Shown here: positions 35,918 to 45,205 of the stretch, piece after piece
How positions within the stretch are numbered: the stretch's first letter is position 1
Layout of the letters: each line of letters starts with the position of its first letter
NCBI RefSeq assembly: GCF_003429105.1
Contig: NZ_QVTD01000005.1
Coordinates: 1-64,000, forward strand
Length of the DNA stretch: 64,000 nt
Reading direction: 5' to 3'
From: Peribacillus glennii
GTDB taxonomy: Bacteria > Bacillota > Bacilli > Bacillales > DSM-1321
Position numbers and translations under genes: made by a program
The notes under the pieces: generated by a model
The model's input: only the letters and a program-made list of their open reading frames with translations
Told to the model about the DNA's origin: nothing
The model's database searches: none

Positions 35918-37894
35918 TTATTCCGCCCAGGTATAGGATTCCCCCCAGCTTTCTCGTGCAATTCCTTCGACCTTTTGCACATATTCATCATCCACCATAT
36001 AGGTATCTCCCTGTTCGTATGGATTGTAGTGGAATGCGTACATGCGTGACACGAATTCATGGAAAGGAAGTGAAGATTCGCCTTCCCCTTCGCCATTTCC
36101 GGTAACACTTGGCTCGATGCCCTGGCCCCAGTTTTGCCCGCTGTCATTGTTCGGATTATAAAAGTAAACACGATATTCGCCGTTTTGGTCCTCTGCAATG
36201 CGTTGAATCGAAACTGCATGAAGCCCAAGAAGCTTTCCATGGACATTTGTAATGAAAATGCCTACCGGATTCGGATAAATTAGTTCATAGCCTTCGTTAA
36301 ATTCCGGATGATGGGTTGCATAGAAAAGGCGGACAAATGCAGGATAATCTGTAACATAGCCGGTTAATTGATCAATGGCATTTATAAAGCCGCGTGGAAT
36401 CCATTCCCCGTAAAATTCCGGATTTACCCATTTATGTCCGTCTTCGCCCCGCAGAAGTGTTTTTTTCATCATTTCATTATAAATTTTGTCCAAATGCGGC
36501 ACTAGAACGATCGAAACCGGATCGAGCTCCTGGTGGATCTCGCCTCCTGCAACGCCGCCTTCCAATTCGCTTGAATGGATGACTTCCCCTTCAAACGTCA
36601 TATCAATATCATGATCCCTTGCAGCGCGGGCAATGTATTCCAATAGCTGGCCGATTCCATGCTGTGCCCAAAGGCTGATAGCCCTCGCGGATTGGCAGGT
36701 CGGGTTAAGCCCCTGGCCAACCCCCAGGGGCTGCCCTAACACGCTGATGGTTCCTGCCACGAGGACACCGTTAGCCGTAATACCGTTTCTTTTATATTCA
36801 GGCTTTAACAAGGCCCGTTTCACATTCGGATGAATATCCAGCTCGAACAAACGGCGGATTGCGGGCAGGATTGGTTCCTGAGTCAACACACCTCTGTCAA
36901 GCATTCTGCCAAGGCCGTAAATGGCCTGGCAAAGCTGGGGATGGATCGCCAGCTGAATCATATCGTGGACCAGCTCTTTATTGGCATTGAAACTTGCTGT
37001 TCCTGTTTCAGACAGGTCTAGGGCAACCGGAAGTATGTCTTGGCTTGTCCGATTCAAATATCGGATGAAGGTAGCATGATGTGGAGATATAAGCCCTGTA
37101 GCCTTTACAGATTCAGCAAACGCGGTAGCTTCCTCCAATAGCTCCGGTTCATCCAGCTCTTTTAAATGGTTTTGATACTGGCGCAAGTCACCGTACCGTT
37201 CACTTACAGGCGTCGGTTTTTCAATGGCTTTTTCGAAGCTGATCAAGGATTTCTTTGCCTTTTCATCTATATCGGCATACACCATTTGCTTCGCCATTTG
37301 AATCATTTTAATGATCCGTTCCACCTTGATCGGCCTTTGAACCATCAGCCTCTCGATTTCATTCACAATTTTTCCGGCAATCGCGTTAAAGGATAGTTCA
37401 TCACCTAAAAACCGAAACAACCTTTCCGCCCGTTCGATGTGTTCCCCTGACTCAACTCTAGCGGCCTCTGTTTCCGGCGGGAACAACAAATCAAGGTTCA
37501 AGGCAAGCACTTCATTTAAAAATGATATTGCTTCCTCCCCGCTTACCTTTCCATGCTGATAATCTTCTTTTGCTATTGCCAGCATCCTCATTTCACTAAA
37601 AAGCTCAATGATGGAATTAACCCCTTTTAATTTCAGCGAACCGCCCACCAGAGGCGGCTGCAGCTTGGAAGCATCTTCCCAGGGGCCACCCAAAAAAACG
37701 CCGGCTTGATCAAATTCAGCCGCATTTTCATAAAGGGCCTTCAGCCCTTCTTTAGTACGTGCAAGCTCCATTCCCAATTGAAAGACATCCGTTTGGTACA
37801 TGCTTTTTGCAAAAGGCTTAGCATCCCCCAGAATTTTCAACGCCTGTTCAAATTTATCCCTGATTGTAGCTGTATCAGTGCCCATTTTTTTCAC
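35918..37894 (-). CDS. Uncharacterised protein with papain-like active-site pattern, paralog 1
   Basis: A 658-residue cytoplasmic protein, no signal or membrane segment. The N-terminal two thirds is helical (FLGGPWEDASKLQPPLVGGS about 67-86; MVQRPIKVERIIKMIQ). The C-terminal third carries SVLGQPLGVGQGLNPTCQSA (Cys about 400, Gln about 394), LGLHAVSIQRI (His about 559) and YRVYFYNPNNDSGQNWG (Asn about 580), followed by GEGESSLPFHEFV. The Gln-x5-Cys...His...Asn order is that of papain-like peptidases or transferases. It starts 6 nt after the ATP-grasp gene, so the two are surely co-translated. Function unknown; an amide-bond cutting or transferring enzyme working with the ligase is inference. 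Confidence 0.7.
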   Translation of the reverse strand: MKKMGTDTATIRDKFEQALKILGDAKPFAKSMYQTDVFQLGMELARTKEGLKALYENAAEFDQAGVFLGGPWEDASKLQPPLVGGSLKLKGVNSIIELFSEMRMLAIAKEDYQHGKVSGEEAISFLNEVLALNLDLLFPPETEAARVESGEHIERAERLFRFLGDELSFNAIAGKIVNEIERLMVQRPIKVERIIKMIQMAKQMVYADIDEKAKKSLISFEKAIEKPTPVSERYGDLRQYQNHLKELDEPELLEEATAFAESVKATGLISPHHATFIRYLNRTSQDILPVALDLSETGTASFNANKELVHDMIQLAIHPQLCQAIYGLGRMLDRGVLTQEPILPAIRRLFELDIHPNVKRALLKPEYKRNGITANGVLVAGTISVLGQPLGVGQGLNPTCQSARAISLWAQHGIGQLLEYIARAARDHDIDMTFEGEVIHSSELEGGVAGGEIHQELDPVSIVLVPHLDKIYNEMMKKTLLRGEDGHKWVNPEFYGEWIPRGFINAIDQLTGYVTDYPAFVRLFYATHHPEFNEGYELIYPNPVGIFITNVHGKLLGLHAVSIQRIAEDQNGEYRVYFYNPNNDSGQNWGQGIEPSVTGNGEGEGESSLPFHEFVSRMYAFHYNPYEQGDTYMVDDEYVQKVEGIARESWGESYTWAE

Positions 37895-37900
37895 CGCCCG

Positions 37901-39136
37901 CTATAAATAAAAATCATATTTCTCATACTCGTTCATAAGGCTTCTCATCCGCTCGCTGTCTTCTCCGAAAAAGAAAATGGTGCCATAGTGATTTCCGAAT
38001 CCCACCCTTTCAGCAACCTTTGACGTGGTTGGGATGAACATATCATGCTTTTCGAAATACGGATCATTTTTCAATTCTTCAGGAACGTTCAATTTTTCGA
38101 TCAATTTCACCCGCGGATAGACCATCAAGCTTCCTGCATATCCTTTTGCAGCTGCTACTTCTTCTGGAAAAAAGGCTTCCAGCTCTTCCTCAGTAGTATC
38201 CGGGTCGCTGCAGATAATCTGTGCCTGAAACGCACTAAAACCATACGCCCTTTCTATAAGCTCAAAAATATGTCCGCCAGGCACACGAGCCGCCACCTCG
38301 CCGAAATTAAGAGAGCCGTCCGGTGAAATGAAAAATTCCGGATGGATCACACCGTATTTCACTTCAAAAGCATCAACCAGCTTTTTGATTTCTTTTTCGA
38401 TCTGCGGCCTCCATTCCTCCAGCGCCCGTGAAGCAGGGACAAAGTTGGAGTGGCCAAGCTTTACATATTCGGTAATATTCAGGAAACGGACCTTGCCATC
38501 ATGGATAAATGCCTCACACGAAAATTCCTGCCCGTCAAGGTGGCTCTCCATCAGGCACGGAAACTCCTGGTCGCTCATGAGATCAATATCCTGTGGATCA
38601 CGGATCAAACGGTGGCCCACCGTACCTGCCTTATTTAAAGGTTTCACATGAATCGGGTCGTTCGGGTCGCCGTCAAGCTTTATGAGCGCCTCGTTCACCC
38701 TTTTTAGGAACCTGTAAACATCCTCCTTTGAGTAGGCCTCTTCAAACACGCCGACCTTCATTCCTGCCATCTGAGCTTTTCTTTTCATCAACCCTTTATC
38801 GCGCAAAAGCAGGGAACGGTTGAAAATGCGCGGATCATTATTGATTCTGGCATTAATGGCCCCGGCCCACTCTACCGTTTCCTCATAAATCGGAACCGCC
38901 AGTTTCACATTCAAATCTGCCAGTTTTTCATATAGTTCATTGGATCGTTCATTCAACCGCTCAAACTGCCAGTCCACGAATTGTATGCCATTCCTTCCTG
39001 CAAACTCGCGGAACTCGGGAGGGCCCACTACCACATACGGCCTGTCCAGTTTATCTATTGCTTCAATGGCCTTTAAACTCCATCCAAGCAATGCGGTTAC
39101 TTTCGTGTGCATGGTTTCATTGTTCTCCATCCCCAT
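37901..39136 (-). CDS. ATP-grasp family ligase
   Basis: A 411-residue protein with an N-terminal Rossmann-like domain (1-105), a central ATP-grasp domain and a C-terminal cap. Visible motifs: HVKPLNKAGTVGHRL with ATP-binding Lys165, CLMESHLDGQEFSCEAFI, VIHPEFFISPDGSLNFGEVA with metal-binding Glu at about 267 and 280 and Arg284, then GGHIFELI. The layout resembles carboxylate-amine ligases that make peptides through acyl phosphates (the L-amino acid ligase/carnosine-synthase branch). Substrates are unknown. First gene of the operon with paralog 1; divergent from an acetyltransferase gene. Confidence 0.88.
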   Translation of the reverse strand: MGMENNETMHTKVTALLGWSLKAIEAIDKLDRPYVVVGPPEFREFAGRNGIQFVDWQFERLNERSNELYEKLADLNVKLAVPIYEETVEWAGAINARINNDPRIFNRSLLLRDKGLMKRKAQMAGMKVGVFEEAYSKEDVYRFLKRVNEALIKLDGDPNDPIHVKPLNKAGTVGHRLIRDPQDIDLMSDQEFPCLMESHLDGQEFSCEAFIHDGKVRFLNITEYVKLGHSNFVPASRALEEWRPQIEKEIKKLVDAFEVKYGVIHPEFFISPDGSLNFGEVAARVPGGHIFELIERAYGFSAFQAQIICSDPDTTEEELEAFFPEEVAAAKGYAGSLMVYPRVKLIEKLNVPEELKNDPYFEKHDMFIPTTSKVAERVGFGNHYGTIFFFGEDSERMRSLMNEYEKYDFYL

Positions 39137-39295
39137 TCCCTGCCTTCTTATAAATTAAAAGACTATTAACGAAATATATATTTCCTAAACTGCCATTTTT
39201 TAAACTTATTTATCTACAAAAATGGTTTATTTTTCCCTCGCGGTTGGTATGTAAGATAACGGAGTGATAAAACCCTATAAGGAGAGGGCGTTTCG

Positions 39296-39862
39296 ATGAC
39301 CGAATGGTATAACAAACTTACCGAATATTTCCCTGCAAGAGAAATGAAATCAAAGGACCATATGCAAGCGTTATTTATGGAAAAAGGACTGATATACAAA
39401 AGGGAAGAAGGGCCTGCGCATATTGTTGTGTATCTGGAAAAAGAAGACTTTATCTTTATAGATTATATCCTTGTAAGCGGCAAATACCGCGGCAACGGGA
39501 TGGGCAGCACGCTGATCAACCGCCTCAAGAAAAAGGGCAAACCGATCATTCTAGAAGTGGAACCCATTACTCCTGCTGATCCAGACACAAAAAAAAGAGT
39601 CATATTCTACGAGAAAAACAGCTTTAGGAAAGCCACATCCATTACTTATAAAAGACTGCATATCGTTACTAATGAGCTAAATGAAATGGACATATATTAT
39701 TGGTCTCCCACCCCGAAAACTACAGAATGGGTTTTTGAAAAAATGAAGGGAATTTATAGAGAGGTCCATGCCTATCGTGCTGCCGACTTTTACGGCAAAC
39801 CCGCACAGGAAGTCTCAGACGTTTTATCCTATGACGATAACAGGTACAGAGCTGCTAAATAG
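39296..39862 (+). CDS. GNAT-family N-acetyltransferase
   Basis: A 188-residue protein with a GNAT core: strand and acetyl-CoA loop DYILVSGKYRGNGMGSTLIN (about 56-75; the R/Q-x-x-G-x-G/A signature as YRGNGMGS), then ILEVEPITPADPDTKKR and a helix with FYEKNSF. The C-terminal 60 residues (from MDIYYWSPTPKTTEWVFEKM) extend beyond the usual fold. Substrate unknown. It is divergent from the ATP-grasp operon across 159 bp and may belong to the same function, though it could be independent. AAGGAGAGGG lies upstream of the ATG. Confidence 0.85.
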   Translation: MTEWYNKLTEYFPAREMKSKDHMQALFMEKGLIYKREEGPAHIVVYLEKEDFIFIDYILVSGKYRGNGMGSTLINRLKKKGKPIILEVEPITPADPDTKKRVIFYEKNSFRKATSITYKRLHIVTNELNEMDIYYWSPTPKTTEWVFEKMKGIYREVHAYRAADFYGKPAQEVSDVLSYDDNRYRAAK

Positions 39863-39960
39863 ATTTTCCCTATACTGATTTCAATGGTTAGTTTAAGATT
39901 GGGTCAAAAAAGGAATACCATAGTTACGATTCTAAAAAACTACTATAGGAGCAGATAACT

Positions 39961-40179
39961 ATGGGCGATATATCAAAAGGAATCATCGAACGTTTTGAAG
40001 GGGAATATGGATTGATAACGGTAGACGGCGAGACCGAGGGCTTTCCAATCAATCTCTTCCCATCCGAGGCAAAGCCTGGGGACGTTGTGGAAATTGTCGG
40101 CACAATGATTACAGTAGTCGAAGATGAAACCGAAAAGCTGAAGATTGAAATGGAAGAAATAATGGATGATGTTTTATAG
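39961..40179 (+). CDS. DUF3006-domain protein
   Basis: A 72-residue acidic protein: IIERFEGEYGLITVDGETEG then PSEAKPGDVVEIVG, the DUF3006 pattern of a small beta-barrel-like domain. Such genes often accompany competence-type or secreted hydrolases, but none is here. TAGGAGC lies 7-8 nt before the ATG. A small hydrophilic ORF follows on the same strand, so the two may be an operon. Function unknown. Confidence 0.8.
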   Translation: MGDISKGIIERFEGEYGLITVDGETEGFPINLFPSEAKPGDVVEIVGTMITVVEDETEKLKIEMEEIMDDVL

Positions 40180-40210
40180 CATGGAACTCTATCAGAAGAG
40201 GATGGACGGT

Positions 40211-40342
40211 ATGGATAAGGATAAAAAAGATAACGAGGCTGAAAATATGACGGATTTGGTCAAGATTATCAATTCAAATAATAACAGTCGAAAGATTAAC
40301 AAAATTCTCGAGGAAAATGAAACGCTCCCTGAAGATAAGTGA
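40211..40342 (+). CDS. Small charged protein of unknown function
   Basis: A 43-residue highly charged protein (MDKDKKDNEAENMTDLVKII to ETLPEDK). AGAGG is 9 nt before the ATG at 40211; an ATG at 40181 in the same frame would add ten residues but lacks a site. It follows the DUF3006 gene by 31 bp and ends 8 bp before a good terminator, which supports it being real. Confidence 0.5.
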   Translation: MDKDKKDNEAENMTDLVKIINSNNNSRKINKILEENETLPEDK

Positions 40343-40350
40343 AAACAGGA

Positions 40351-40378
40351 AAGATGCGGTGTCAGGCCGCATCTTTTT
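40351..40378. terminator. Terminator between the small ORF and the chemotaxis receptor
   Basis: AAGATGCGG, loop TGTCAGG, CCGCATCTT then TTT. Usable from both sides. Confidence 0.8.
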
Positions 40379-40386
40379 CTTTCAGA

Positions 40387-41640
40387 TCAAATTTTAAATG
40401 TATTTACCAATGATTCCATTTCTCGTGCAAGCTTCGTCAGTGAGTTGGAAAATGCGCTGAACTCCTGCATGGAAGCAACCTGTTGCTCCGTGGCCGCCAA
40501 TACGCTTTGTGTAGCGGCTGCAGATTCTGCCGCCACGTTCGAGATGTTTTCCATTGTACTTACGGCAAGTGTCGTACCGGCATTCATTTCCTGGATCGCA
40601 GCGGTTACTTGTTCAATCTGATCTGAAACAGAATTGACGGAAAGCTGGATCTGTGTAAATGAACTACCCGCAGTCCCCATCACTTCAATCCCTTCCGATA
40701 CCTCATGTTTTACCGTTCCCATCGTTTCGACAACCTGCTGCGTTTCTTTCTGAATTTGAGTAATGATTTCACTTATTTGCTGGGTCGCATTGCCAGATTG
40801 CTCCGCAAGCTTCCGGACTTCATTGGCCACAACCGCAAAACCTTTGCCCTGTTCACCCGCCCGAGCTGCTTCAATCGCTGCATTCAACGCGAGCAAATTT
40901 GTCTGTGCGGCAATTCCTGTTATCACATCAACAATATTGCCAATTTCATTCGAGCGGTCTCCCAGGCCTTTCACAACCCTTGAGAGCTCGTTGACATTGG
41001 AATGGATCGACTCCATTTGTTCACCGGCCATCCGAATGGACTCTGAGCCTGAGTCAGCCTTGGCAAGAGATTCATTTACGCTCTCGGTGACAGTGGCGGC
41101 ACTTGAAGCCACCTGCGAAAGACCTGCAGACATTTGATGTATTAAATGGGAAGTTTGGCTTACTCCATGAACCTGGGTGTCGGCTCCCTGTGCCACGTCT
41201 TCGATGGTATTTGAAATATGTTCGGTCGCCTTTGTCGTTTGATCTGCCCCCTGTGTGAGCTGCGCTGAATAATGAGTAATTTCATTGGATGCCTTTTGGA
41301 CATTGGCAAGGACATTTCCCCATGAATCCACTGTATGATTTATGCTTCTTGCAACCGATTTCAATTCTCCCAGTTTTTCTCCGTCAAGCCTGTCTAGCAT
41401 ATGCCCGCCTGCTAATTTTTCTAAAAACTCATTGATCTTGCCAATTGGTTTGATAAATCGAGTATGATTTAAGATGGAAGACAGCACGCCCACAAGAAAG
41501 CCAAAAAGAGTAGTGAAGACGATGTTCATCCAAAACCGTGTCCCGTCTATATCATTGTATAGGTTTACAAACAAGCCGATTAATGCAGTGAAGGGTATTA
41601 CCACAATACTTGTCCTAATGATATACTGTGCCAGACTCAT
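40387..41640 (-). CDS. Methyl-accepting chemotaxis protein without a large sensor domain
   Basis: A 417-residue protein. Two membrane segments (about 10-30 and 38-60) are joined by only a few outside residues, so there is no extracellular ligand domain. A HAMP-like linker (about 60-115) leads to the signalling hairpin with the conserved tip [20 protein letters not shown] followed by [20 protein letters not shown]. It should couple to CheW/CheA, possibly sensing membrane or cytoplasmic state. Monocistronic. Confidence 0.92.
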   Translation of the reverse strand: MSLAQYIIRTSIVVIPFTALIGLFVNLYNDIDGTRFWMNIVFTTLFGFLVGVLSSILNHTRFIKPIGKINEFLEKLAGGHMLDRLDGEKLGELKSVARSINHTVDSWGNVLANVQKASNEITHYSAQLTQGADQTTKATEHISNTIEDVAQGADTQVHGVSQTSHLIHQMSAGLSQVASSAATVTESVNESLAKADSGSESIRMAGEQMESIHSNVNELSRVVKGLGDRSNEIGNIVDVITGIAAQTNLLALNAAIEAARAGEQGKGFAVVANEVRKLAEQSGNATQQISEIITQIQKETQQVVETMGTVKHEVSEGIEVMGTAGSSFTQIQLSVNSVSDQIEQVTAAIQEMNAGTTLAVSTMENISNVAAESAAATQSVLAATEQQVASMQEFSAFSNSLTKLAREMESLVNTFKI

Positions 41641-41759
41641 TATCGATTCCCCTTTACCTGAAAAATTCTATATTTCTATAATTATCACATTATTAATAAA
41701 ATTAATAGTTCTATCTACTCATTTAGCGGCAATATTTTTATATTTGGAAAATTTAAATA

Positions 41760-41794
41760 AAAAAAAACTCCCTTCAGTAATAGAGTACGGGAGC
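41760..41794 (-). terminator. Terminator, minus strand
   Basis: On the minus strand CTCCC, long loop, GGGAG followed by eight or more T. It sits between the broken permease and the chemotaxis gene and probably ended the permease transcript. Confidence 0.55.
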
Positions 41795-41874
41795 AGAACC
41801 GAATTAACAGGCCTTTGGTATTTTTTCACTTTCTATTTTTCTCATTATAAGCCAGTATGCAGGAATAGATGATT

Positions 41875-42460
41875 GTGATCCCGGACATTATACACCGATC
41901 CCAGAATAGCTACAATCGGAGTAAGGGGATATAGCGGCACCTTATACGTATTTTCTTCCTGCTTTTGTTTTCGTAAAACAAACACCGCGAAGAAAGCCAA
42001 CCCTTAAAAAGAAAATACCGCAAAAATGGCAATGTTGGATAACCTGTCTGGATTGCCGGCAAGCATCATTAAAACCGCAATGGCGAGCTGAAGCAATGTC
42101 GCGTTCAAAGGTGTCTTAAAGGTTGGATGGACACTTGAAAACTTCTTTGCGGCCGGAAGCAATCCGCTTTCTGCCATCGCGAATGGAATCTGGGAAAATG
42201 TCAGGATTTTTCCATTAAGGCAGCCGAAGATTGAAATCAGGATGCCAATCGTAATCAGCTTGTCGCTGCCACGTTCGCTGCATTCGGGCCCAATTCTACA
42301 ATCTCGCATGCAGCATCGCGATGTTAACGGAAAGATAAGCAATGATCACTACTAAAATCTGTTATGATTGCCCGGGGCATCGTTTTTGCCAGATTTTTCA
42401 TTTCGCCAGCCATGTAGCCGACATTCATCCAGCCAAAAGCGGCCCTAAGGAAATAAATCC
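41875..42460 (-). pseudogene. Broken APC-family permease (SteT/YkbA-like)
   Basis: The minus strand carries C-terminal pieces of an amino acid exchanger in different frames: GWMNVGYMAGEMKNLAKTMP then PRAIITD near 42350-42440, EIVELGPNAANVAATS near 42300, GILISIFGCLNGKILTFSQI and KTPLNATLLQLAIAVLMMLA at 42010-42260, and ENTYKVPLYPLTPIVAILGS near 41890-41960. The order fits a serine/threonine exchanger. The N-terminal half is missing and at least three frameshifts are present. A second, intact permease lies just upstream. Confidence 0.85.
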
Positions 42461-42468
42461 TTAGAGCC
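42441..42468 (-). terminator. Hairpin after the YfnA-type gene
   Basis: GGCTCTAAGGA and TCCTTAGGGCC pair around TTTATT on the minus strand, then GCTTTT. Next to the yfnA stop. Confidence 0.55.
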
Positions 42469-42476
42469 GCGGTTAA

Positions 42477-43859
42477 TCAATGATTAAGATTACTGTGCTT
42501 TCGAGAATAAACCATATAGACGACGAAGCCTATAGCCAGCCAAATTATGAACGAAATCCAAGTGATCCCTGGCAAGCTCAATGTTAAATAAATGCAGAGG
42601 AGTGCTGAAATTGCCGGCAGGACCGGTACAAACGGCACCCGGAAGGATGCTTTTAATTCCGGATGTTTCCTGCGCAACACAATGATTGCCAGTGAAATCA
42701 ATGTGAATGCAGCCAGTGTTCCCATATTCACCAGATGGGCCAGTGTCGTTAAATCCACGAACCCTGCGATTCCTGCTGCCACGAACCCTGTCAGCCAGGT
42801 ATTGAAAAATGGCGTTTTATACTTTTTGTGCACATTTGCCATTTTTTTCGGCAAAAGCCCGTCACGGCTCATGGAGTAGGTCAAACGGACCTGGGCATAA
42901 ATCAATGCGAGCAGGACTGTGGTAATTCCCGCTACAGCTCCCACAGAAATGATTCCCGCAATCGAATCCTGACCGACCACCCTTAGCGCAAATGCTACAG
43001 GATCTCCGACATTCAGTTGACGGTACGGAACCATGCCGGTAAGCACAAGAGCGACAAGTATATATAACCCGGTACAAAGGGCAAGGGAAGAAATAATCCC
43101 TATCGGCATATTCCGTTTCGGATTTTTAACTTCTTCAGAAGCAGTGGCAATGACATCAAAGCCAATATAAGCAAAGAACACTGTAGCAGCTGCAGTGATA
43201 ATTCCGCTGAAACCGAACGGGGCAAAAGGTGTCCAGTTTTCAGGCTTTACATAACCCATACCCGCCACGATGAACAATATAATAATCCCCAGCTTTAGGA
43301 ACACCATAACATTATTAAAGCGTGTGCTTTCTTTAACCCCGCGGCTCACCAAGGCGGTAATTAGAAGGATAATAACCATGGCAGGCAGGTCAACCATGCC
43401 GCCTTTGCCGGTCCCCGGTGCCGATGACATACTTTCTGGCACATGCAGGCCAAAACCAGCGATCAATGACTGGAAGTAAGAGGACCATCCCGTAGCCACT
43501 GCCGATATGGCCAACACATACTCAAGCATTAAATCCCAGCCGATCAAAAAGGCAAAAATTTCGCCCAGGGTAGCATATGAGTACGTATATACACTGCCTG
43601 CAACAGGCACTGCCGACGAAAACTCAGCATAACAAAATGCTGCCAGCGCACAGGCAATTCCGGCAATAATAAACGAAATAGTAAGCGCTGGTCCGGCGCT
43701 TTCCGCAGCCACGACACCGGTAATTACAAAAATTCCTGTACCGATGACGCAACCGACTCCAAGGAAAATAAGGTCGAGCAGGTTTAATGATCTGCTCAGT
43801 TCTTTTCCCTGGCTGTTGGCCATTAGCGCACTCACTGATTTTTTACGAAAAATATCCAT
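42477..43859 (-). CDS. yfnA: Amino acid permease, YfnA family
   Basis: A 460-residue protein with about twelve membrane segments and strong similarity to B. subtilis YfnA along its length: LDLIFLGVGCVIGTGIFVIT, AFCYAEFSSAVPVAGSVYTY, GWDLMLEYVLAISAVATGWS, SEEVKNPKRNMPIGIISS and SRDGLLPKKMANVHKKYKTP. It belongs to the CAT branch of the APC superfamily. The ATG at 43859 has GGAGG 10 nt upstream; an ATG at 43889 in the same frame has no site. Lies directly after the broken permease with no shared operon signs. Confidence 0.88.
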   Translation of the reverse strand: MDIFRKKSVSALMANSQGKELSRSLNLLDLIFLGVGCVIGTGIFVITGVVAAESAGPALTISFIIAGIACALAAFCYAEFSSAVPVAGSVYTYSYATLGEIFAFLIGWDLMLEYVLAISAVATGWSSYFQSLIAGFGLHVPESMSSAPGTGKGGMVDLPAMVIILLITALVSRGVKESTRFNNVMVFLKLGIIILFIVAGMGYVKPENWTPFAPFGFSGIITAAATVFFAYIGFDVIATASEEVKNPKRNMPIGIISSLALCTGLYILVALVLTGMVPYRQLNVGDPVAFALRVVGQDSIAGIISVGAVAGITTVLLALIYAQVRLTYSMSRDGLLPKKMANVHKKYKTPFFNTWLTGFVAAGIAGFVDLTTLAHLVNMGTLAAFTLISLAIIVLRRKHPELKASFRVPFVPVLPAISALLCIYLTLSLPGITWISFIIWLAIGFVVYMVYSRKHSNLNH

Positions 43860-43889
43860 TATGTTTAAACCTCCAGGCTGACTGATCAA

Positions 43890-44113
43890 TGAAGTTTTCT
43901 AAATATTCATGTTTTGTAGTATATTGTCGAATTCTGTTTCAGTCAAGACTTTTATTTTATTTCAATAAACTTTCTCGAAGGGATTTTTCATAGAAACATT
44001 TTTAAATGCAGGTTGAAGGTCCTTTATATAAGTATCATTCCCAATTGTGTACAACTTTTTTAAAAGTTTTCCAAAATAATTTTTTATGATTAACATACTC
44101 TTATCCGCCAAAT
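43890..44113. other. AT-rich intergenic region
   Basis: No gene seen. It should hold the promoter of the yfnA-type gene on the minus strand. Confidence 0.35.
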
Positions 44114-44150
44114 AAAAAAACTCCCTTCTCTTTCATCAAGATCCGGGAGT
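44114..44150 (-). terminator. Terminator of uppP
   Basis: On the minus strand ACTCCC and GGGAGT with a long loop, then seven T. Confidence 0.65.
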
Positions 44151-44169
44151 CGACTCATTCAATTTCTGA

Positions 44170-45000
44170 TTACAAAGCGAGCAAAAACAAAAGCAAAGCC
44201 AACCCGATTCGGTAATAAGCGAATGGTTTTAACTTAATTTTATTGATGAGTTTTAAGAAGAAACGGATGAAAACTAATGAAAATATAAACGCACTGATAA
44301 ATCCGGCGATAAAAAATGGAAGAACATCCAGTGAAAAATAATCCCAATATTTCACTACCTTAATCAAGCTCGCACCTGCCATGATCGGAACGGCCATAAT
44401 GAAGGTAAAATCAGATGCCGAACGATGGCTCATCCCTAGCAAGACCCCTCCAGAGATTGTCGAACCTGATCGTGAAAAACCGGGCCAGAGCGCCAGACAC
44501 TGGATTAATCCGACACCTAATGCCTGCTTATATGTAATCTGGTCCACGGATTCCGCTTTGAGCACCTTCGGCTGAAACTTATCGGCTGCAAGCATTAAAA
44601 AAGCGCCAAGCAATAAGCCTACCGCAACTGTATTTGTTGAAAAAAGGTATTCATCGATATAATCTTCGAATAAAACACCCAGCACACCTGCAGGCAACAG
44701 CCCAACGATGATTTGCAGAAGGTTTAATTTCTGTGCGGGATCGCCTGATTCAGTCCGGATTTTCCTGACCCCAAGCAAGTCCATGAAACGCCCCCAGAAA
44801 ATGATCACGACAGCCAGTATAGAACCAAGCTGAATCACAACCTTAAAGGCATTTGCCACTTCATCGCCAAAGATTTCATTCGACTTAAACAGAAGATCAT
44901 CCACGATAATCATATGTCCGGTCGACGATACCGGGGCAAATTCCGTCAGCCCTTCCACCAGTCCAAGAACAATTGCAACAAAGATTTCCCAGATATTAAT
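44170..45000 (-). CDS. uppP: Undecaprenyl-diphosphatase UppP (BacA), apparent ATT start
   Basis: A 276-residue membrane protein that recycles the lipid carrier undecaprenyl pyrophosphate for cell-wall synthesis and gives bacitracin tolerance. Both active-site blocks are present: LVEGLTEFAPVSSTGH (about 14-29) and PGFSRSGSTISGG. No ATG, GTG or TTG in frame precedes a GTG at 44958, which would remove 14 residues and most of the first helix. A good GAGGTGG (45005-45011) points to ATT at 45000, and the resulting INIWEIFVAIVLGLVEG aligns residue for residue with the B. subtilis start and gives its length. Confidence 0.88.
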   Translation of the reverse strand: MNIWEIFVAIVLGLVEGLTEFAPVSSTGHMIIVDDLLFKSNEIFGDEVANAFKVVIQLGSILAVVIIFWGRFMDLLGVRKIRTESGDPAQKLNLLQIIVGLLPAGVLGVLFEDYIDEYLFSTNTVAVGLLLGAFLMLAADKFQPKVLKAESVDQITYKQALGVGLIQCLALWPGFSRSGSTISGGVLLGMSHRSASDFTFIMAVPIMAGASLIKVVKYWDYFSLDVLPFFIAGFISAFIFSLVFIRFFLKLINKIKLKPFAYYRIGLALLLFLLAL

Positions 45001-45205
45001 ATTGCCACCTCATTTAATCCTTATTCACAGATTAGATTGTACCCCCCATAACTGGAAATGTCTAATAAATGTTATGGCAGGCCTTATACACCATGTCCTC
45101 TATAATAAAGGGCACTGGATTAAAAAGAGAATATTTTTCTTAAAATGCAACATCATACTTCTATACTTAATATCAAGCTCCGGCGATATTTTAGAAGGAG
45201 ACGGA

